Assembly: GCF_011751865.2 (NCBI RefSeq)
Contig: NZ_CP061770.1
Location: 1 to 64,000, forward strand
Length of the DNA: 64,000 nt
Direction of reading: 5' to 3'
Source: Salinibacterium sp. ZJ70
GTDB lineage: Bacteria > Actinomycetota > Actinomycetes > Actinomycetales > Microbacteriaceae
Below are positions 21,041-30,393 of this stretch, one piece after another. Numbering within the stretch: the first letter of the stretch is position 1; each line of letters opens with the position of its first letter. Under the pieces are notes generated by a model that ran no database searches, was not told where the DNA came from, and was given only the letters and a program-made list of their open reading frames with translations. The position numbers and the translations under genes were made by a program.

Positions 21041-22687
21041 CTACGGAGTGATGCTGATGCTGAGGGTCGACGACGCGTTCGAGGTGATCCCGCCCGCGCA
21101 TCGAGCCACGTAGGTCACCGTGGCCGAGGACCCCGGTGCTCCCAGCTCGATGGGGAAGGTGGTTGCACTTCCCGCTGCCACCGTGTGCGACTCGGGTGTC
21201 GCGTTCGTGATCGTGAACTGGTACGACTCGAGCGGATTGCTCGCAGGGCATCCGGAGTAGTTAGGGAACGAGATGGCGATCTCGTCGCCGGATGCACCGG
21301 AGGTCGGCGACGCCGTCGGCGTTCCTGGGGCGCTCGGCGTGGGGAACTCCCCGTACACGGTGATCGTGATCTTCGAGCCCTTGGGCACGTTGCCGAACGG
21401 GCTCACATCCTGCACGCGGCCGGCCTTGCCAGGTGAGTCGGGCGCGGGCCCGACCTTCGAGTCGTACGAGAAGCCCGCGTCGAGCGCCTCGAGCGCGGCG
21501 ACCGCCTCGTCGAAGGTGAGGCCGCGGAGGGCGTCGCGATCCACCCGCACCGAGTTGGGCGTGGGTGTCGTCGTGTTCGGAGGTGCCGTCGTCGTCGACG
21601 GGGCCGCGGGGGCCGTGGTCGTGTTGGTCGGGGTCGGCTCGGGCTGCGGCTGCACCGCGATGACGATGATGATGGCGATGAGCGCGACGGCGAGCAGGGA
21701 GACGATCGCGATCAGCGGCCACATCCAGGGACTGCGCTGAGTCTCGGTCTCCGTCGTCGGCTCCTCCACGCTCTCGGTGGTGGAGAGCACGCGCGTGGCG
21801 GCCGTCGAGCTGCCCGCGATCGCCGCTCCCGCGGCCACGCCGGGGACAGCAGCGGCGGCGCCCGCGATATCCCCCCGGCGCAGAGCCTGCGCGGCGCGAG
21901 CGAAATGAGCGGCAGTGGCCGGGCGGTCTTCGGGTCGCTTCGCGATCGCCGAGTACACGAGGTTGCGCACGGGCTCCGAGATCGTGTTCGGCAGCTCGGG
22001 CGGCGGCTCGTTGATGTGCGCCATCGCGATCGCGACCTGCGACTCGCCCGTGAACGGCCGACGGCCGGCGAGAGCCTCGTACGCGACGATGCCCATCGAG
22101 TAGATGTCGGTGGACGGCGACGCCGGGTGCCCGCTCGCCTGCTCGGGCGAGAGGTACTGCACCGTGCCCATGACCTGACCGGTGGCGGTGAGCGGCACCT
22201 GGTCGGCGATGCGGGCGATGCCGAAGTCGGTGATCTTGACGCGGCCGTCGGGAGTGATCAGCAGATTGCCGGGCTTGATGTCGCGGTGCACCAGGCCTGC
22301 CGAGTGGGCGGCCTGCAGCGCCGACGACGTCTGGGCGATGATGTCGAGCACGCGATCGGTCGACAGCACCTTCTCGCGTTCGAGCACAGTCGAGAGCGCC
22401 TCGCCGGGCACGAGCTCCATCACGAGGAAGGCAGAGCCGTCCTCCTCGCCGTAGTCGAAGACGTTGGCGATGCCCTCGTGGTTCACGAGCGCCGCGTGAC
22501 GTGCTTCGGCGCGGAAGCGCTCGAGGAAGCCCGGGTCGCCCAGATACTCGTCCTTGAGGATCTTGATGGCGACCGTGCGGCCGATCACGAGGTCTGTGGC
22601 CTGCCACACCTCGCCCATGCCGCCGATCGCGATCCGGTTCGACAGCTGGTAACGCCCACCGAAGGTGAGCCCGCTTGTGGGTCTCAT
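21041..22687 (-). CDS. Serine/threonine protein kinase (PknA-position) with one PASTA domain
   Basis: A 548-residue kinase. The N-terminal Hanks kinase has IAIGGMGEVWQATD, VAIKILKDEY, LVHRDIKPGNLL, ITDFGIARIAD and GTVQYLSPEQASG. A membrane helix is near residues 320-345, then a Pro/Thr-rich stretch. One PASTA-like domain (RGLTFDEAVAALEALDAGFSY) follows, then a Thr/Ser-rich extracellular region with two cysteines. It occupies the PknA slot but, unlike mycobacterial PknA, carries an external PASTA-like region. Its ATG overlaps the pbpA stop (ATGA), and pknB follows after 39 bp. Confidence 0.92.
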   Translation of the reverse strand: MRPTSGLTFGGRYQLSNRIAIGGMGEVWQATDLVIGRTVAIKILKDEYLGDPGFLERFRAEARHAALVNHEGIANVFDYGEEDGSAFLVMELVPGEALSTVLEREKVLSTDRVLDIIAQTSSALQAAHSAGLVHRDIKPGNLLITPDGRVKITDFGIARIADQVPLTATGQVMGTVQYLSPEQASGHPASPSTDIYSMGIVAYEALAGRRPFTGESQVAIAMAHINEPPPELPNTISEPVRNLVYSAIAKRPEDRPATAAHFARAAQALRRGDIAGAAAAVPGVAAGAAIAGSSTAATRVLSTTESVEEPTTETETQRSPWMWPLIAIVSLLAVALIAIIIVIAVQPQPEPTPTNTTTAPAAPSTTTAPPNTTTPTPNSVRVDRDALRGLTFDEAVAALEALDAGFSYDSKVGPAPDSPGKAGRVQDVSPFGNVPKGSKITITVYGEFPTPSAPGTPTASPTSGASGDEIAISFPNYSGCPASNPLESYQFTITNATPESHTVAAGSATTFPIELGAPGSSATVTYVARCAGGITSNASSTLSISITP

Positions 22688-24138
22688 CTGTTCAGCACCG
22701 CCTCTATGACCTTCTTCGCGATCGGAGCCGCGATCCCGTTACCGGAGCCGGACTGTCCTCGTCCAGCTCCATCCTCAAGCAGTACTGCGATCGCGATCTG
22801 GGGGTTGCTCGCTGGCGCAAAACCTGTGAACCAGAGGCTGTACGGGTCGTCGGCGCCGTTCTGCGCCGTCCCCGTCTTGCCTCCGACCTCGACACCATTG
22901 ATTCTCGCACCGCTCGCGAAGCCGCTGTCGACATTCGACACCATCATCTGAGACATGCTCGCCGCCTGCTCAGGGGTCAGCGGGGTGCGGTACTCCGTCG
23001 CCTCGAACTCCTCCAGGAGCGACAGGTCGGCTGCCGTGATCGACTGAACGAGCGTGGGGTGCATGATCACGCCGCCGTTGGCGACGGCCGCCGAGAGCAT
23101 CGCGATCTCGAGCGGAGTGGCGCGCACGTTGCCCTGGCCGAACGACTGCAGCATGAGCTGCGCCGTGCTCTCCGGCTGGGGGAACACACTGCGCGAGACG
23201 CGCATCGGGATCCGCAGATCCGCGTCGTCGAAGCCGAACTCGGTGGCCGTCTCGGAGATCGCGTCGAACCCGAGCTGCGCGCCGAGCTCCGCGTAGGGGA
23301 TGTTGCACGACAGGCGGAACGCGTCCCTGATCGCCACCGTCTCGCCGCCGCCGCAGGTGCCGCTGTTCGAGTTGGTGATGTTGGTGCTCGTACCCGGGAG
23401 GGTGAGCACCGGCGGGTTCGGAAGCTGCGTGTCGGGAGCGAGGCCATTGCGCAGCGCCGCCGCCGTCATGAGCACCTTGAACGTCGATCCGGGCGGGTTC
23501 ATGTCGCCGCCGATCGCGCGGTTCTGCAGCGGATCGGCGGGGTCGGCGAGCAGGGCATCGTAGTTCTGGGTGACGACGGACTGCACGTGCCCGGCGAGCA
23601 GGTTGGGGTCGTACGAGGGCTTCGACACCAGAGCGAGGATGCGGCCCGTGCTCGGCTCGATCGCGACGATCGAGCCCTGCAGATCGCCGAGGGCGTCCCA
23701 CGCCGCCTGCTGGATGACCGGGTCGATCGTCGTCTGAACAGTTGCCCCGCGGGGGTTCTGGCCGGTCAGCACGCCGTTGAGGCGGTCGAGGAACTGCTCG
23801 CTCGCGCGCCCGGTGAGGAAGTCGTTGAGGCTGCCCTCGAGGCCGGTGTTCTCGCCGTGGATCGTGAAGTAGCCCGTGACGGGGGCGTAGAGGGCTCCCT
23901 GCGGGTACACACGCTGGTACTTGTACTGGTCGTCCGACGGCACCGACTCGGCGATCACCTCGTCGCCGGCGATGATCTGGCCTCGCTCCACCGAGAAGCT
24001 CGCGTAGAGGGTGCGTGTGTTCCGCGCATCCGCCTGCAGGTTCTGCTGCTCGACCACCTGGATGAGCGACGTCGAGACGCACAGCGCCAGGAACATGCCG
24101 AGCACGAGGGTGCCGACGCGACGGAGCTCCTTGTTCAT
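22684..24138 (-). CDS. pbpA: Penicillin-binding protein 2, PbpA-type transpeptidase
   Basis: The 484-residue class B PBP cross-links peptidoglycan. It has an N-terminal membrane anchor (VGTLVLGMFLALCVSTSLI), a PBP dimerisation domain, then the transpeptidase domain with SxxK (GSTFKVL), SxN (LSCNIPYAEL) and KTG (VGGKTGTAQN). It overlaps the SEDS gene upstream and the kinase gene downstream by 4 bp each, so expression is tightly coupled. SEDS and class B PBP pairs work together as polymerase and cross-linker. The ATG at 24138 gives the family N-terminus MNKELRRVGTLVLG. Confidence 0.96.
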   Translation of the reverse strand: MNKELRRVGTLVLGMFLALCVSTSLIQVVEQQNLQADARNTRTLYASFSVERGQIIAGDEVIAESVPSDDQYKYQRVYPQGALYAPVTGYFTIHGENTGLEGSLNDFLTGRASEQFLDRLNGVLTGQNPRGATVQTTIDPVIQQAAWDALGDLQGSIVAIEPSTGRILALVSKPSYDPNLLAGHVQSVVTQNYDALLADPADPLQNRAIGGDMNPPGSTFKVLMTAAALRNGLAPDTQLPNPPVLTLPGTSTNITNSNSGTCGGGETVAIRDAFRLSCNIPYAELGAQLGFDAISETATEFGFDDADLRIPMRVSRSVFPQPESTAQLMLQSFGQGNVRATPLEIAMLSAAVANGGVIMHPTLVQSITAADLSLLEEFEATEYRTPLTPEQAASMSQMMVSNVDSGFASGARINGVEVGGKTGTAQNGADDPYSLWFTGFAPASNPQIAIAVLLEDGAGRGQSGSGNGIAAPIAKKVIEAVLNR

Positions 24139-25505
24139 GCGGACGCCCCCTTCTCGACGACGACGTGCGGCTGCTGACGCACCGAATCCGAGAGCCGCAG
24201 CAGAAGCGCCACGATGATCCAGTTCGCCACCAGGGACGAACCGCCCGCGGCGAGGAACGGAGTCGTGAGACCGGTGAGCGGGATGATGCGGGTCACGCCG
24301 CCGACGACGATGAACACCTGCAGCGCCACGACGAACGACAGACCCACTGCGAGGAGGCGACCGAAGTCGTCCTGGCCGGCGACTGCGATCCGGAACCCGC
24401 GGGCGACGAAGATCATGTACAGCGCGAAGATCGCGAAGAGGCCGATGAGCCCGAGCTCCTCGCCGAGGCTCGCGATGATGTAGTCGCTCTCGGCGAGCGG
24501 CACGATGTCGGGACGCCCGCGCCCGAGGCCCATGCCCACGAGCCCACCGTCGGCGAGGCCGAAGATGCCCTGCACCAGCTGGAAGCTGCCGCCCGACTTC
24601 GAATAGATCTCGGGGTTGAACGCGTCGAGCCAGTTCTGGAAGCGGCCGTTCACGTACGGCAGGGCGCGGCTCGCGATCCACGCGCCGCCGACGAAGAGCG
24701 TGAGACCGATGAGGATCCAGCTCGCCCGCCCCGTGGCGACGTAGAGCATCACCAGGAAGATTCCGAAGTAGAGAAGCGCCGTGCCCAGGTCGCGCTGGAA
24801 CACGATGACACCCATCGAGAGCAGCCACACGACGAGGATCGGGCCGAGGTCGCGGGCGCGCGGCAGCTGCATCCCGAGGAAGCGCCGACCCACGAGCGAC
24901 AGCGAATCACGCGCCGTCACGAGGTAGCCCGCGAAGAAGATCGCGAGCGCGATCTTCGCGAGCTCGCCCGGCTGGAACGAGAAGATGCCGAGACGGATCC
25001 AGACATCCGCGTTCGCGCCCGTCTCTCCGATCACGGGAAGCGCCGGCAGCACCAGCAGCACGATTCCGACGAACATCGCGATGAAGCGGTAGCGCTGCAG
25101 CACGCGATGGTTGCGCACGAGAAGCAGGATCGCGATCGCGAGAACGAGCGCGATGCTCGTCCAGACGATCTGACGCACGCCGAATGCCGCCCAGCCCTGG
25201 TACTTCTCGGCGATGTCGAGGCGGTGGATCATCGCGATTCCGAGGCCGTTGAGCATCGTCGCGATCGGCACGATGAACGGATCCGCTTCGCGTGCGACGA
25301 TGCGCTCCACGATGTGCAGAACGAGGACGAGCGCCGCCGGGAAGCTCGCCAGGACGAAGATCCCCGGCTGGACCTCGCCGACAGCCCCCAGCTCCACGAG
25401 CGCGATGGCCATCGCGCCCATCGCGAGGGCCGCGAGGATCAGCAGCAGCTCGAGGTTGCGCAGGCGCGCGGGCGTCCGCAAGCGGATCCGGATGGTGCTC
25501 GTCAT
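24135..25505 (-). CDS. SEDS-family peptidoglycan glycosyltransferase (FtsW/RodA)
   Basis: A polytopic membrane protein of about 456 residues with at least ten hydrophobic segments and the SEDS signatures (FQPGELAKIALAIFFAGYL, QRDLGTALLYFGIFLVMLYVA, AGGSSLVANWIIVALLLRLS). SEDS proteins polymerise lipid II into glycan strands. By position next to pbpA it is the RodA-like member of the kinase cluster. The start is uncertain: ATG 25505 is used; GTG 25514 and GTG 25523 (the latter overlapping the pstP stop) are possible. Confidence 0.93.
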   Translation of the reverse strand: MTSTIRIRLRTPARLRNLELLLILAALAMGAMAIALVELGAVGEVQPGIFVLASFPAALVLVLHIVERIVAREADPFIVPIATMLNGLGIAMIHRLDIAEKYQGWAAFGVRQIVWTSIALVLAIAILLLVRNHRVLQRYRFIAMFVGIVLLVLPALPVIGETGANADVWIRLGIFSFQPGELAKIALAIFFAGYLVTARDSLSLVGRRFLGMQLPRARDLGPILVVWLLSMGVIVFQRDLGTALLYFGIFLVMLYVATGRASWILIGLTLFVGGAWIASRALPYVNGRFQNWLDAFNPEIYSKSGGSFQLVQGIFGLADGGLVGMGLGRGRPDIVPLAESDYIIASLGEELGLIGLFAIFALYMIFVARGFRIAVAGQDDFGRLLAVGLSFVVALQVFIVVGGVTRIIPLTGLTTPFLAAGGSSLVANWIIVALLLRLSDSVRQQPHVVVEKGASA

Positions 25506-25515
25506 CGCCGTCACG

Positions 25516-26766
25516 TCACCCACCTGCCGATGCGGAGAGGCGGTCGACGATCTCGTGCGCGTTCCTCAGGCTCGAGGCATTGATGGTCTGCTGCACGCGT
25601 TCGCGCTGGAACTCGGGCAGATCGTCGATGCGGATCGCGGTGGACTGGTAGACGCTCGACAGCTCGATCGGACCGATCGACTGCTGCACGCCCTGGTAGA
25701 TGGCGACATTGCCGTTGCTGACACCCACGAAGTAATGGGTCTGGGTCCAGCGGTAGCCGAGGTAGCCGGCGAGCACGATCGCGGCGGCGGCGAGAGTGAC
25801 CGCGACCCCCCACATGATCTTGCGGCGGAGGGCCCTCAGGCGATCCTCTTCGATCAGCTCGTCGAGGTAGCTCTCGCTCTCGGGCTCGAAGTGCGCATCC
25901 TCGGGAGGCGACGCCTTGAGGGGGTGCAGGAGCAGCGTGGGGAGGCGGATGGGCTTGCGCACCTCCACCTCCTGCTGTCCGAAGGCCAGAGGACGCGCAG
26001 CCGATCCGACGAACATCGGCTCGGCTCCGGAGGCCCCTTCGCTGTCGTCGATGTCGACGATCACGACGGTGACATTGTCGGGGGCGCCGTTGTCGAGGCT
26101 CTCCTTGACGAGGCGATCCGCGGCGCCCTGGGCGGTGCGGATCGTGCCGAGGATCTGCGCCATCTTCTCGTCGGTGACGTAGCCGGAGAGGCCGTCCGAG
26201 CACAGCAGCCAGCGGTCACCCGGCAGGGTGTCGACGACGCCGCTGTCGATCTCGGGCGACGCATCGACATCGCCGAGCACGCGCATGAGCACCGCTCGCC
26301 GCGGATGCACAGCCGCCTCCTCGGGCGTGATGCGTCCGGATTCCACGAGTCGCTGCACGAACGTGTGGTCGGTCGTGATCTGCTTCAGCTCGCCGGCACG
26401 GAAGCGGTAGATGCGAGAGTCGCCGATGTGGGCGACGCCCAGCTGATTGCCGACGCGCGCGATCGCGGAGACGGTCGTGCCCATGCCGGTGAGCTCGTTG
26501 TGTTCGAACACCGTCTCGGCGAGCAGGCCGTTGGCGGCGATGAGCGCCGACTGCAGCGCCATGACGGCGTCTTCGGCGGTCGGGTACGGGATGTCGGCTT
26601 CGGCGATGCGCTGCGCCGCGATCGCGGAGGCGACATCGCCTCCGGCGTGACCCCCCATGCCGTCGGCGACGAGATACAGGTGGCGACCGAGGTAGCCGGA
26701 GTCCTGGTTGTTCGCTCGCACCTTGCCGACGTGAGACACGGCGGCCGTTGTGGGGATCGTCGCCAC
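25516..26766 (-). CDS. pstP: PP2C-family serine/threonine phosphatase PstP
   Basis: PstP dephosphorylates PknA/PknB and their substrates. The 416-residue product has the metal-binding PP2C motifs ANNQDSGYL, LVADGMGGHAGGDVAS, GDSRIYRF, CSDGLSGYV and NGAPDNVTVVIVDI. A membrane segment lies near residues 317-337, and a C-terminal extracytoplasmic domain of about 79 residues follows. The GTG at 26766 gives MATIPTTAAVSHVGKVRANNQDS and lies 5 nt after the fhaB stop. The gene is in the standard actinobacterial order. Confidence 0.96.
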   Translation of the reverse strand: MATIPTTAAVSHVGKVRANNQDSGYLGRHLYLVADGMGGHAGGDVASAIAAQRIAEADIPYPTAEDAVMALQSALIAANGLLAETVFEHNELTGMGTTVSAIARVGNQLGVAHIGDSRIYRFRAGELKQITTDHTFVQRLVESGRITPEEAAVHPRRAVLMRVLGDVDASPEIDSGVVDTLPGDRWLLCSDGLSGYVTDEKMAQILGTIRTAQGAADRLVKESLDNGAPDNVTVVIVDIDDSEGASGAEPMFVGSAARPLAFGQQEVEVRKPIRLPTLLLHPLKASPPEDAHFEPESESYLDELIEEDRLRALRRKIMWGVAVTLAAAAIVLAGYLGYRWTQTHYFVGVSNGNVAIYQGVQQSIGPIELSSVYQSTAIRIDDLPEFQRERVQQTINASSLRNAHEIVDRLSASAGG

Positions 26767-26770
26767 CGAG

Positions 26771-27295
26771 TTACCGCCGCAGCTCGAAGCTCGTCGTGCC
26801 GATGGTCACGGTCGAGCCGACGGGCACCGGTGTGGGCAGGGCGACGCGCGTGCCGTCGAGGAAGGTGCCGTTCGTGGAGTCGAGATCCTGGATCACCCAC
26901 GAGTCGTTCCACAGCATGAGCCGTGCGTGGTGGGTGGAGGTGTAGTCGTCGCGGATCACGAGGCCCGATTCGCTCGATCGCCCGATCGTGAGCTGCTCGG
27001 CGGGCAGCTCGAGCTCGAGGCCCTCCTTGGGGCCGGAGGTGATGACGAGGCGGCGCGGGGTTTTGGAGCCGGCGTGCGGCTGCGAACGGTGAACCGGCTC
27101 GGTGAGCTGTGCGACGGGCGCCGCGGCCGGGGCGGCGACGACGGGAGAGACAGGGAACATCTCCGGGCCGGGTGCCACCTTGCGGGCCCGGTTGCCGAAC
27201 AGATCGGAGCGCAGCGCGTAGACCACCATGAAGACGAACGCCCACATCAGGATCAGGAAGCCGATCCGCAGCACGAGGAGGGTCAGTTCGCTCAT
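26771..27295 (-). CDS. fhaB: FHA-domain protein FhaB (FipA)
   Basis: A 174-residue protein with an N-terminal membrane helix (ELTLLVLRIGFLILMWAFVFMV), a Pro/Ala-rich linker, and a C-terminal FHA domain with LTIGRSSESGLVI and the STHHARL and DSTNGTFLDG motifs that bind phosphothreonine. FhaB couples PknB signalling to septal synthesis. The start codon overlaps the fhaA stop by 4 bp. Confidence 0.93.
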   Translation of the reverse strand: MSELTLLVLRIGFLILMWAFVFMVVYALRSDLFGNRARKVAPGPEMFPVSPVVAAPAAAPVAQLTEPVHRSQPHAGSKTPRRLVITSGPKEGLELELPAEQLTIGRSSESGLVIRDDYTSTHHARLMLWNDSWVIQDLDSTNGTFLDGTRVALPTPVPVGSTVTIGTTSFELRR

Positions 27296-28002
27296 CGTGT
27301 GCCATCCTGCCGCACGTTGCCGCCCGGGGCGACATCGGCCGACTGCGCGAGAACGCGGAACACGATGCGGGTGCGGCCGATCTCGATCACCGAGTCGGGT
27401 TCCAGGAGCGCCTTCGTGACCTTCTGGCCGTTGAGCTTGGAGCCGTTGGTGGAGCCGAGGTCGGTCACCTGGGCGCGGGTGCCGTCCCACAGGATCTCGA
27501 TGTGCTGGCGCGAGGTGCCGGCGTCGTCGAGCGTGATGTCGGCGTCGCTGCCGCGGCCGATGACGGTGCGGCCCTTCGCGAGCGTGTGGCGGCGGCCGGC
27601 GATGTCGAGCACCGGCGTCCACACGACAGCGCCCTGCACGTTCTCCGAATCGATGCGCACGACACCCGTCGGCAGGTTGGGGTCGTTCTCGAGCGCGATG
27701 TCGATGCCGCCGGCGAACGAGTAGCGCTGGGCGTTCGCGTGCTGCTGCACAAGCTGCGTGAACTCGTCGATGAGCGCGGGACCGAGCCCTGTCATCCGCG
27801 AGTAGTCGGAGGGTGCGAGCCGCACTCGGAAGCGGTTGGGCACGAGGATGCGGTCGCGCGAGACGACGGCCGCCTTCGTGTCGAGCTCGCGGCGCAGCGC
27901 GGCGGTCACCTCGAGAGGCTGCAGCCCGCTCTTGAAGGCCTTGGCGAAGGCGCCGTTGACGACGCGCTCCAAGCCCTTCTCGAACTGGTCGAGAATCCCC
28001 AA
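27292..28002 (-). CDS. fhaA: FHA-domain protein FhaA (DUF3662 plus FHA)
   Basis: A 236-residue protein with an N-terminal DUF3662 domain (GILDQFEKGLERVVNGAFAK) and a C-terminal FHA domain (TVIGRGSDADITLDDAGTSRQHIEI, DLGSTNGSKLNG). FhaA is a phosphothreonine reader that binds the MviN/MurJ-type and kinase components of the cell-wall machinery. The start is TTG at 28002, supported by a GAGGAG site 6-11 nt upstream and the invariant MGILDQFEKGLERVV N-terminus. It is the first gene of the cluster; its promoter must be between 28003 and 28286. Confidence 0.94.
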   Translation of the reverse strand: MGILDQFEKGLERVVNGAFAKAFKSGLQPLEVTAALRRELDTKAAVVSRDRILVPNRFRVRLAPSDYSRMTGLGPALIDEFTQLVQQHANAQRYSFAGGIDIALENDPNLPTGVVRIDSENVQGAVVWTPVLDIAGRRHTLAKGRTVIGRGSDADITLDDAGTSRQHIEILWDGTRAQVTDLGSTNGSKLNGQKVTKALLEPDSVIEIGRTRIVFRVLAQSADVAPGGNVRQDGTR

Positions 28003-28120
28003 GGGGTCTCCTCTCGGCAGGCGGCTGAGCTCTGGCGTGCTCCGGACTCTCTGAATCGTAGTCGTCCAGGCAGGGAGGGACCTCAGCCTGCGGGCGTCGG
28101 CGGTTCATCCTCCACCCCGA

Positions 28121-28230
28121 GAATCGTGCGAGATGGTCGCTATGGAGGCCCTGAATCGACAATCACGCACGATTCGCCGGGGTGTGGATGTGGATGCTGG
28201 GCGGGGATGCGCGGTCCGGATGCGCGGTCC
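28121..28230. repeat. Inverted and tandem repeats upstream of fhaA and tRNA-Leu
   Basis: A 10-bp inverted repeat (GAATCGTGCG at 28121-28130 with 28166-28175) and a perfect 13-bp tandem duplication (28205-28217 and 28218-28230) lie in the 284-bp gap between the divergent fhaA cluster and tRNA-Leu. They may belong to the two promoters; nothing else is seen in the gap. Confidence 0.5.
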
Positions 28231-28286
28231 GGGGTGCAAGCGACGCGTGATAGTCTCGGAAGGCTGATCTGCTCTGGCGGATCGAC

Positions 28287-28369
28287 GCGCGAGTGGCGAA
28301 ATGGCAGACGCGCTGGCTTCAGGTGCCAGTGCCCGCAAGGGCGTGCGGGTTCAAGTCCCGCCTCGCGCA
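28287..28369 (+). tRNA. tRNA-Leu (CAG)
   Basis: A class II tRNA: acceptor GCGCGAG (28287-28293) pairs with CTCGCGC (28362-28368), discriminator A at 28369. The anticodon stem is CTGGC/GCCAG with loop TTCAGGT (anticodon CAG). The long variable arm is CCCGCAAGGGCG-like and the T-loop is TTCAAGT. CCA is not encoded. Confidence 0.97.
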
Positions 28370-28432
28370 CGGAACGACGGCATCACCTTCGGGGGGTGCC
28401 GTCGAGTCGTTTCCGGGGCTGGTTGACGCGCG

Positions 28433-29011
28433 TCATCCCTCCGTCGGCGGGCTCCCGGGCACCGGGTGCGGGTGACCGGCCAGTCCGTAGCGGCGGTTGA
28501 GCGGGTCGATGAAGAAGTCCGGTTCGCGCGGGGGTCGCAGGGTGAAGCGAAGGAACGATGCAAGGAGCCCCGCGAGGAAGACCGCGGCGAGGGCGATGGA
28601 CAGTCCGTCGGCGGCGAGCTGGATGAGCGTCGCCGAGAAGATCGCCTGCGCGAGGACGATCGCTACACAGAAGAGGCCGATGTCGACGGCGAGCACATTG
28701 CGTCCGAGGATCGCCTTCGCCAGGAACTCGATGCCGATGATGCTCACCGGGATCGAATAGAGCGCGATCGTCGCGGCCGGCACGAACGCCGGCTCCCCCC
28801 ATCCGCCGAGCACGGCGAGAACGATGAACAGCAGCACCATCGGCCAGACGGCGATCTTGATGTGCTCCCAGTAGCTCTCGTTGACGGCGGCGAAGCGCGC
28901 CACCCAGGGGTGGTGGCCGCTCCAGTCGTACACGAAATGGAGCAGGCTGCCCACGGCGATCGCGGGGATGACGCCCCACCATCCGATCGTCACGAGCTCG
29001 TCGATGCGCAT
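28433..29011 (-). CDS. Hypothetical membrane protein with a NESYWEHIK motif (DUF6512-like)
   Basis: The 192-residue product has about five hydrophobic segments and the conserved loop RFAAVNESYWEHIKIAVWPM near residues 40-60, typical of a small integral membrane family (DUF6512-like). A cytoplasmic Pro-rich C-terminus includes DFFIDPLNRRYGLAGH. The ATG is preceded by a -10-like TAGCGT ending 6 nt upstream, so it may be leaderless. Function unknown. Confidence 0.75.
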   Translation of the reverse strand: MRIDELVTIGWWGVIPAIAVGSLLHFVYDWSGHHPWVARFAAVNESYWEHIKIAVWPMVLLFIVLAVLGGWGEPAFVPAATIALYSIPVSIIGIEFLAKAILGRNVLAVDIGLFCVAIVLAQAIFSATLIQLAADGLSIALAAVFLAGLLASFLRFTLRPPREPDFFIDPLNRRYGLAGHPHPVPGSPPTEG

Positions 29012-29017
29012 GGCCTC

Positions 29018-29023
29018 ACGCTA
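29018..29023 (-). promoter_or_regulatory. -10 element of the 29011 membrane-protein gene (leaderless type)
   Basis: TAGCGT on the minus strand ends 6 nt before the ATG. Confidence 0.55.
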
Positions 29024-29033
29024 CTGGCCGGGA

Positions 29034-29324
29034 TCAGTCGGGGATCGCGAGGGCGGCTGCGCCCAGCACCTGCTCCATGCTCGGTGCCCCCTCCGCGCGG
29101 AACACCTGCTTCCCCTCGGCGTCGCGCACGATCACCGTGGGAGTCGAGGTGATGTCGTGCTGCTCGGCGTAGTCCGCATCGAACGCGACATCATGCTCCT
29201 CGACGACGGCGCCCGGGATCATGGATGCCGCGTGCCCGAGCACGATCCGCGCGCTGTGGCACGAGCCGCAGAACGCCGAGGTGAACAGCTCGAACCGCAC
29301 GCGCGGGGTCGGCTGCTCGGTCAT
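29034..29324 (-). CDS. Thioredoxin-fold protein with CGSC motif
   Basis: The 96-residue product is a small thioredoxin-like protein. It has the redox motif FCGSC near residue 19, a cis-proline segment (STPTVIVRD) near residue 60 and a terminal helix. The active-site sequence CGSC differs from the CGPC of thioredoxin. It has no signal peptide and probably acts in the cytoplasm. It lies between the SDR gene and the membrane-protein gene on the same strand. Start at ATG 29324; an upstream GTG is not needed. Confidence 0.85.
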   Translation of the reverse strand: MTEQPTPRVRFELFTSAFCGSCHSARIVLGHAASMIPGAVVEEHDVAFDADYAEQHDITSTPTVIVRDAEGKQVFRAEGAPSMEQVLGAAALAIPD

Positions 29325-29365
29325 CCCCCCAGTGTCTCGCGGATACGACGCTTCGCGCTGGGAGC

Positions 29366-30214
29366 TCAGCTCTCCTTGCGCCCCACGAACGCGTCCATCG
29401 ACGAGTACACGTGGAACACCTTCGCGGCGGCGCCGTCCCACCAGCGGGTGGGGAGGAGACCGCGCAGGGCCATCGCGAGCTTCACGGTCCATGGGCGCAG
29501 CACCATCGGGGTGCCGCGCAGCATGCCCTTCCAGGCGGCGCTCGCTGCCTGATCCGGGGTCATGATGGGCGTCAGCAGCGGACCGCGGGCGCCCTCGAAC
29601 ATCCCCGTCGAGACGTAGCTGGGGCAGAAGGTCGTGACCTTCACGTGCGGGTAGCCCATCCGGCTGAGCTCGAGGCGGATCGATTCGCTCCAGCCGATCA
29701 TCGCCCACTTCGACGCCGCGTAGACGCTCATGTTGGGGTTGGGGAGAGTGCCTGCGGCGGACGCGATGTTGAGGATGCGCTTGGGTCGCGCGGGGGAGCT
29801 CATCATGTCGGGCAGCACCTCGCGGGTGAGCCACATGGGGCCGAGGGTGTTGATGCGCATCGTGAGCTCGATGTCGCGCTCGACATCGTGCTGCCAGAAC
29901 GGCACCCCCCGCACGATCCCGGCGTTGTTGATGAGGATGTCGACGGGACCGAGCTTTTCGCGCGTCGCGGCGACGCCCGCGCGGATCGCGTCCAGCTGCG
30001 ACACATCGACCGGGAACACCTCGATCCGCAGGCCCGGGCGGGTGAGCTCTGCGGCGAGCTCGCTGGCGAGCTTCTCGTCGACGTCCCACAGTGCGATGCC
30101 CGCTGCTCCCCCGTCCGCGGCCTTGCGGGCATAGATCGCGCCCATGCCGCGGGCGGCACCCGTGATGAGGACGGTCGCGCCAGCCAGCACGGCGGCGGTG
30201 TCGGCTCGAGCCAC
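29366..30214 (-). CDS. Short-chain dehydrogenase/reductase
   Basis: The 282-residue classical SDR has TGAARGMG (cofactor binding, about residue 18), NNAG, and the Ser-Tyr-Lys catalytic set (ILNIASAAG ... YAASKWA). The Asp in ALWDVDE after the second strand suggests NAD(H) preference. The GTG at 30214 follows a CAGGAG site, so the longer upstream frame (47 residues of Pro/Arg-rich sequence) is rejected. Substrate unknown; the protein resembles membrane-associated retinol-type SDRs in length. Confidence 0.9.
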   Translation of the reverse strand: MARADTAAVLAGATVLITGAARGMGAIYARKAADGGAAGIALWDVDEKLASELAAELTRPGLRIEVFPVDVSQLDAIRAGVAATREKLGPVDILINNAGIVRGVPFWQHDVERDIELTMRINTLGPMWLTREVLPDMMSSPARPKRILNIASAAGTLPNPNMSVYAASKWAMIGWSESIRLELSRMGYPHVKVTTFCPSYVSTGMFEGARGPLLTPIMTPDQAASAAWKGMLRGTPMVLRPWTVKLAMALRGLLPTRWWDGAAAKVFHVYSSMDAFVGRKES

Positions 30215-30393
30215 AGCACACTCCTGAATCGGGCCGCACGTCGCGGCACCACCAGGATGCCTCGCCGCGCGCGGATTCCGGGGCGCGGCGAGGGATTCTG
30301 TCGGTCGCGGCGCTCGCGCGTCGCCTCGATGCGGTGGCGGTTGTCGATCGGCCACCGGGGCTCCGGGCTCGCTAGTCTCGGGCAGGGGGACAC

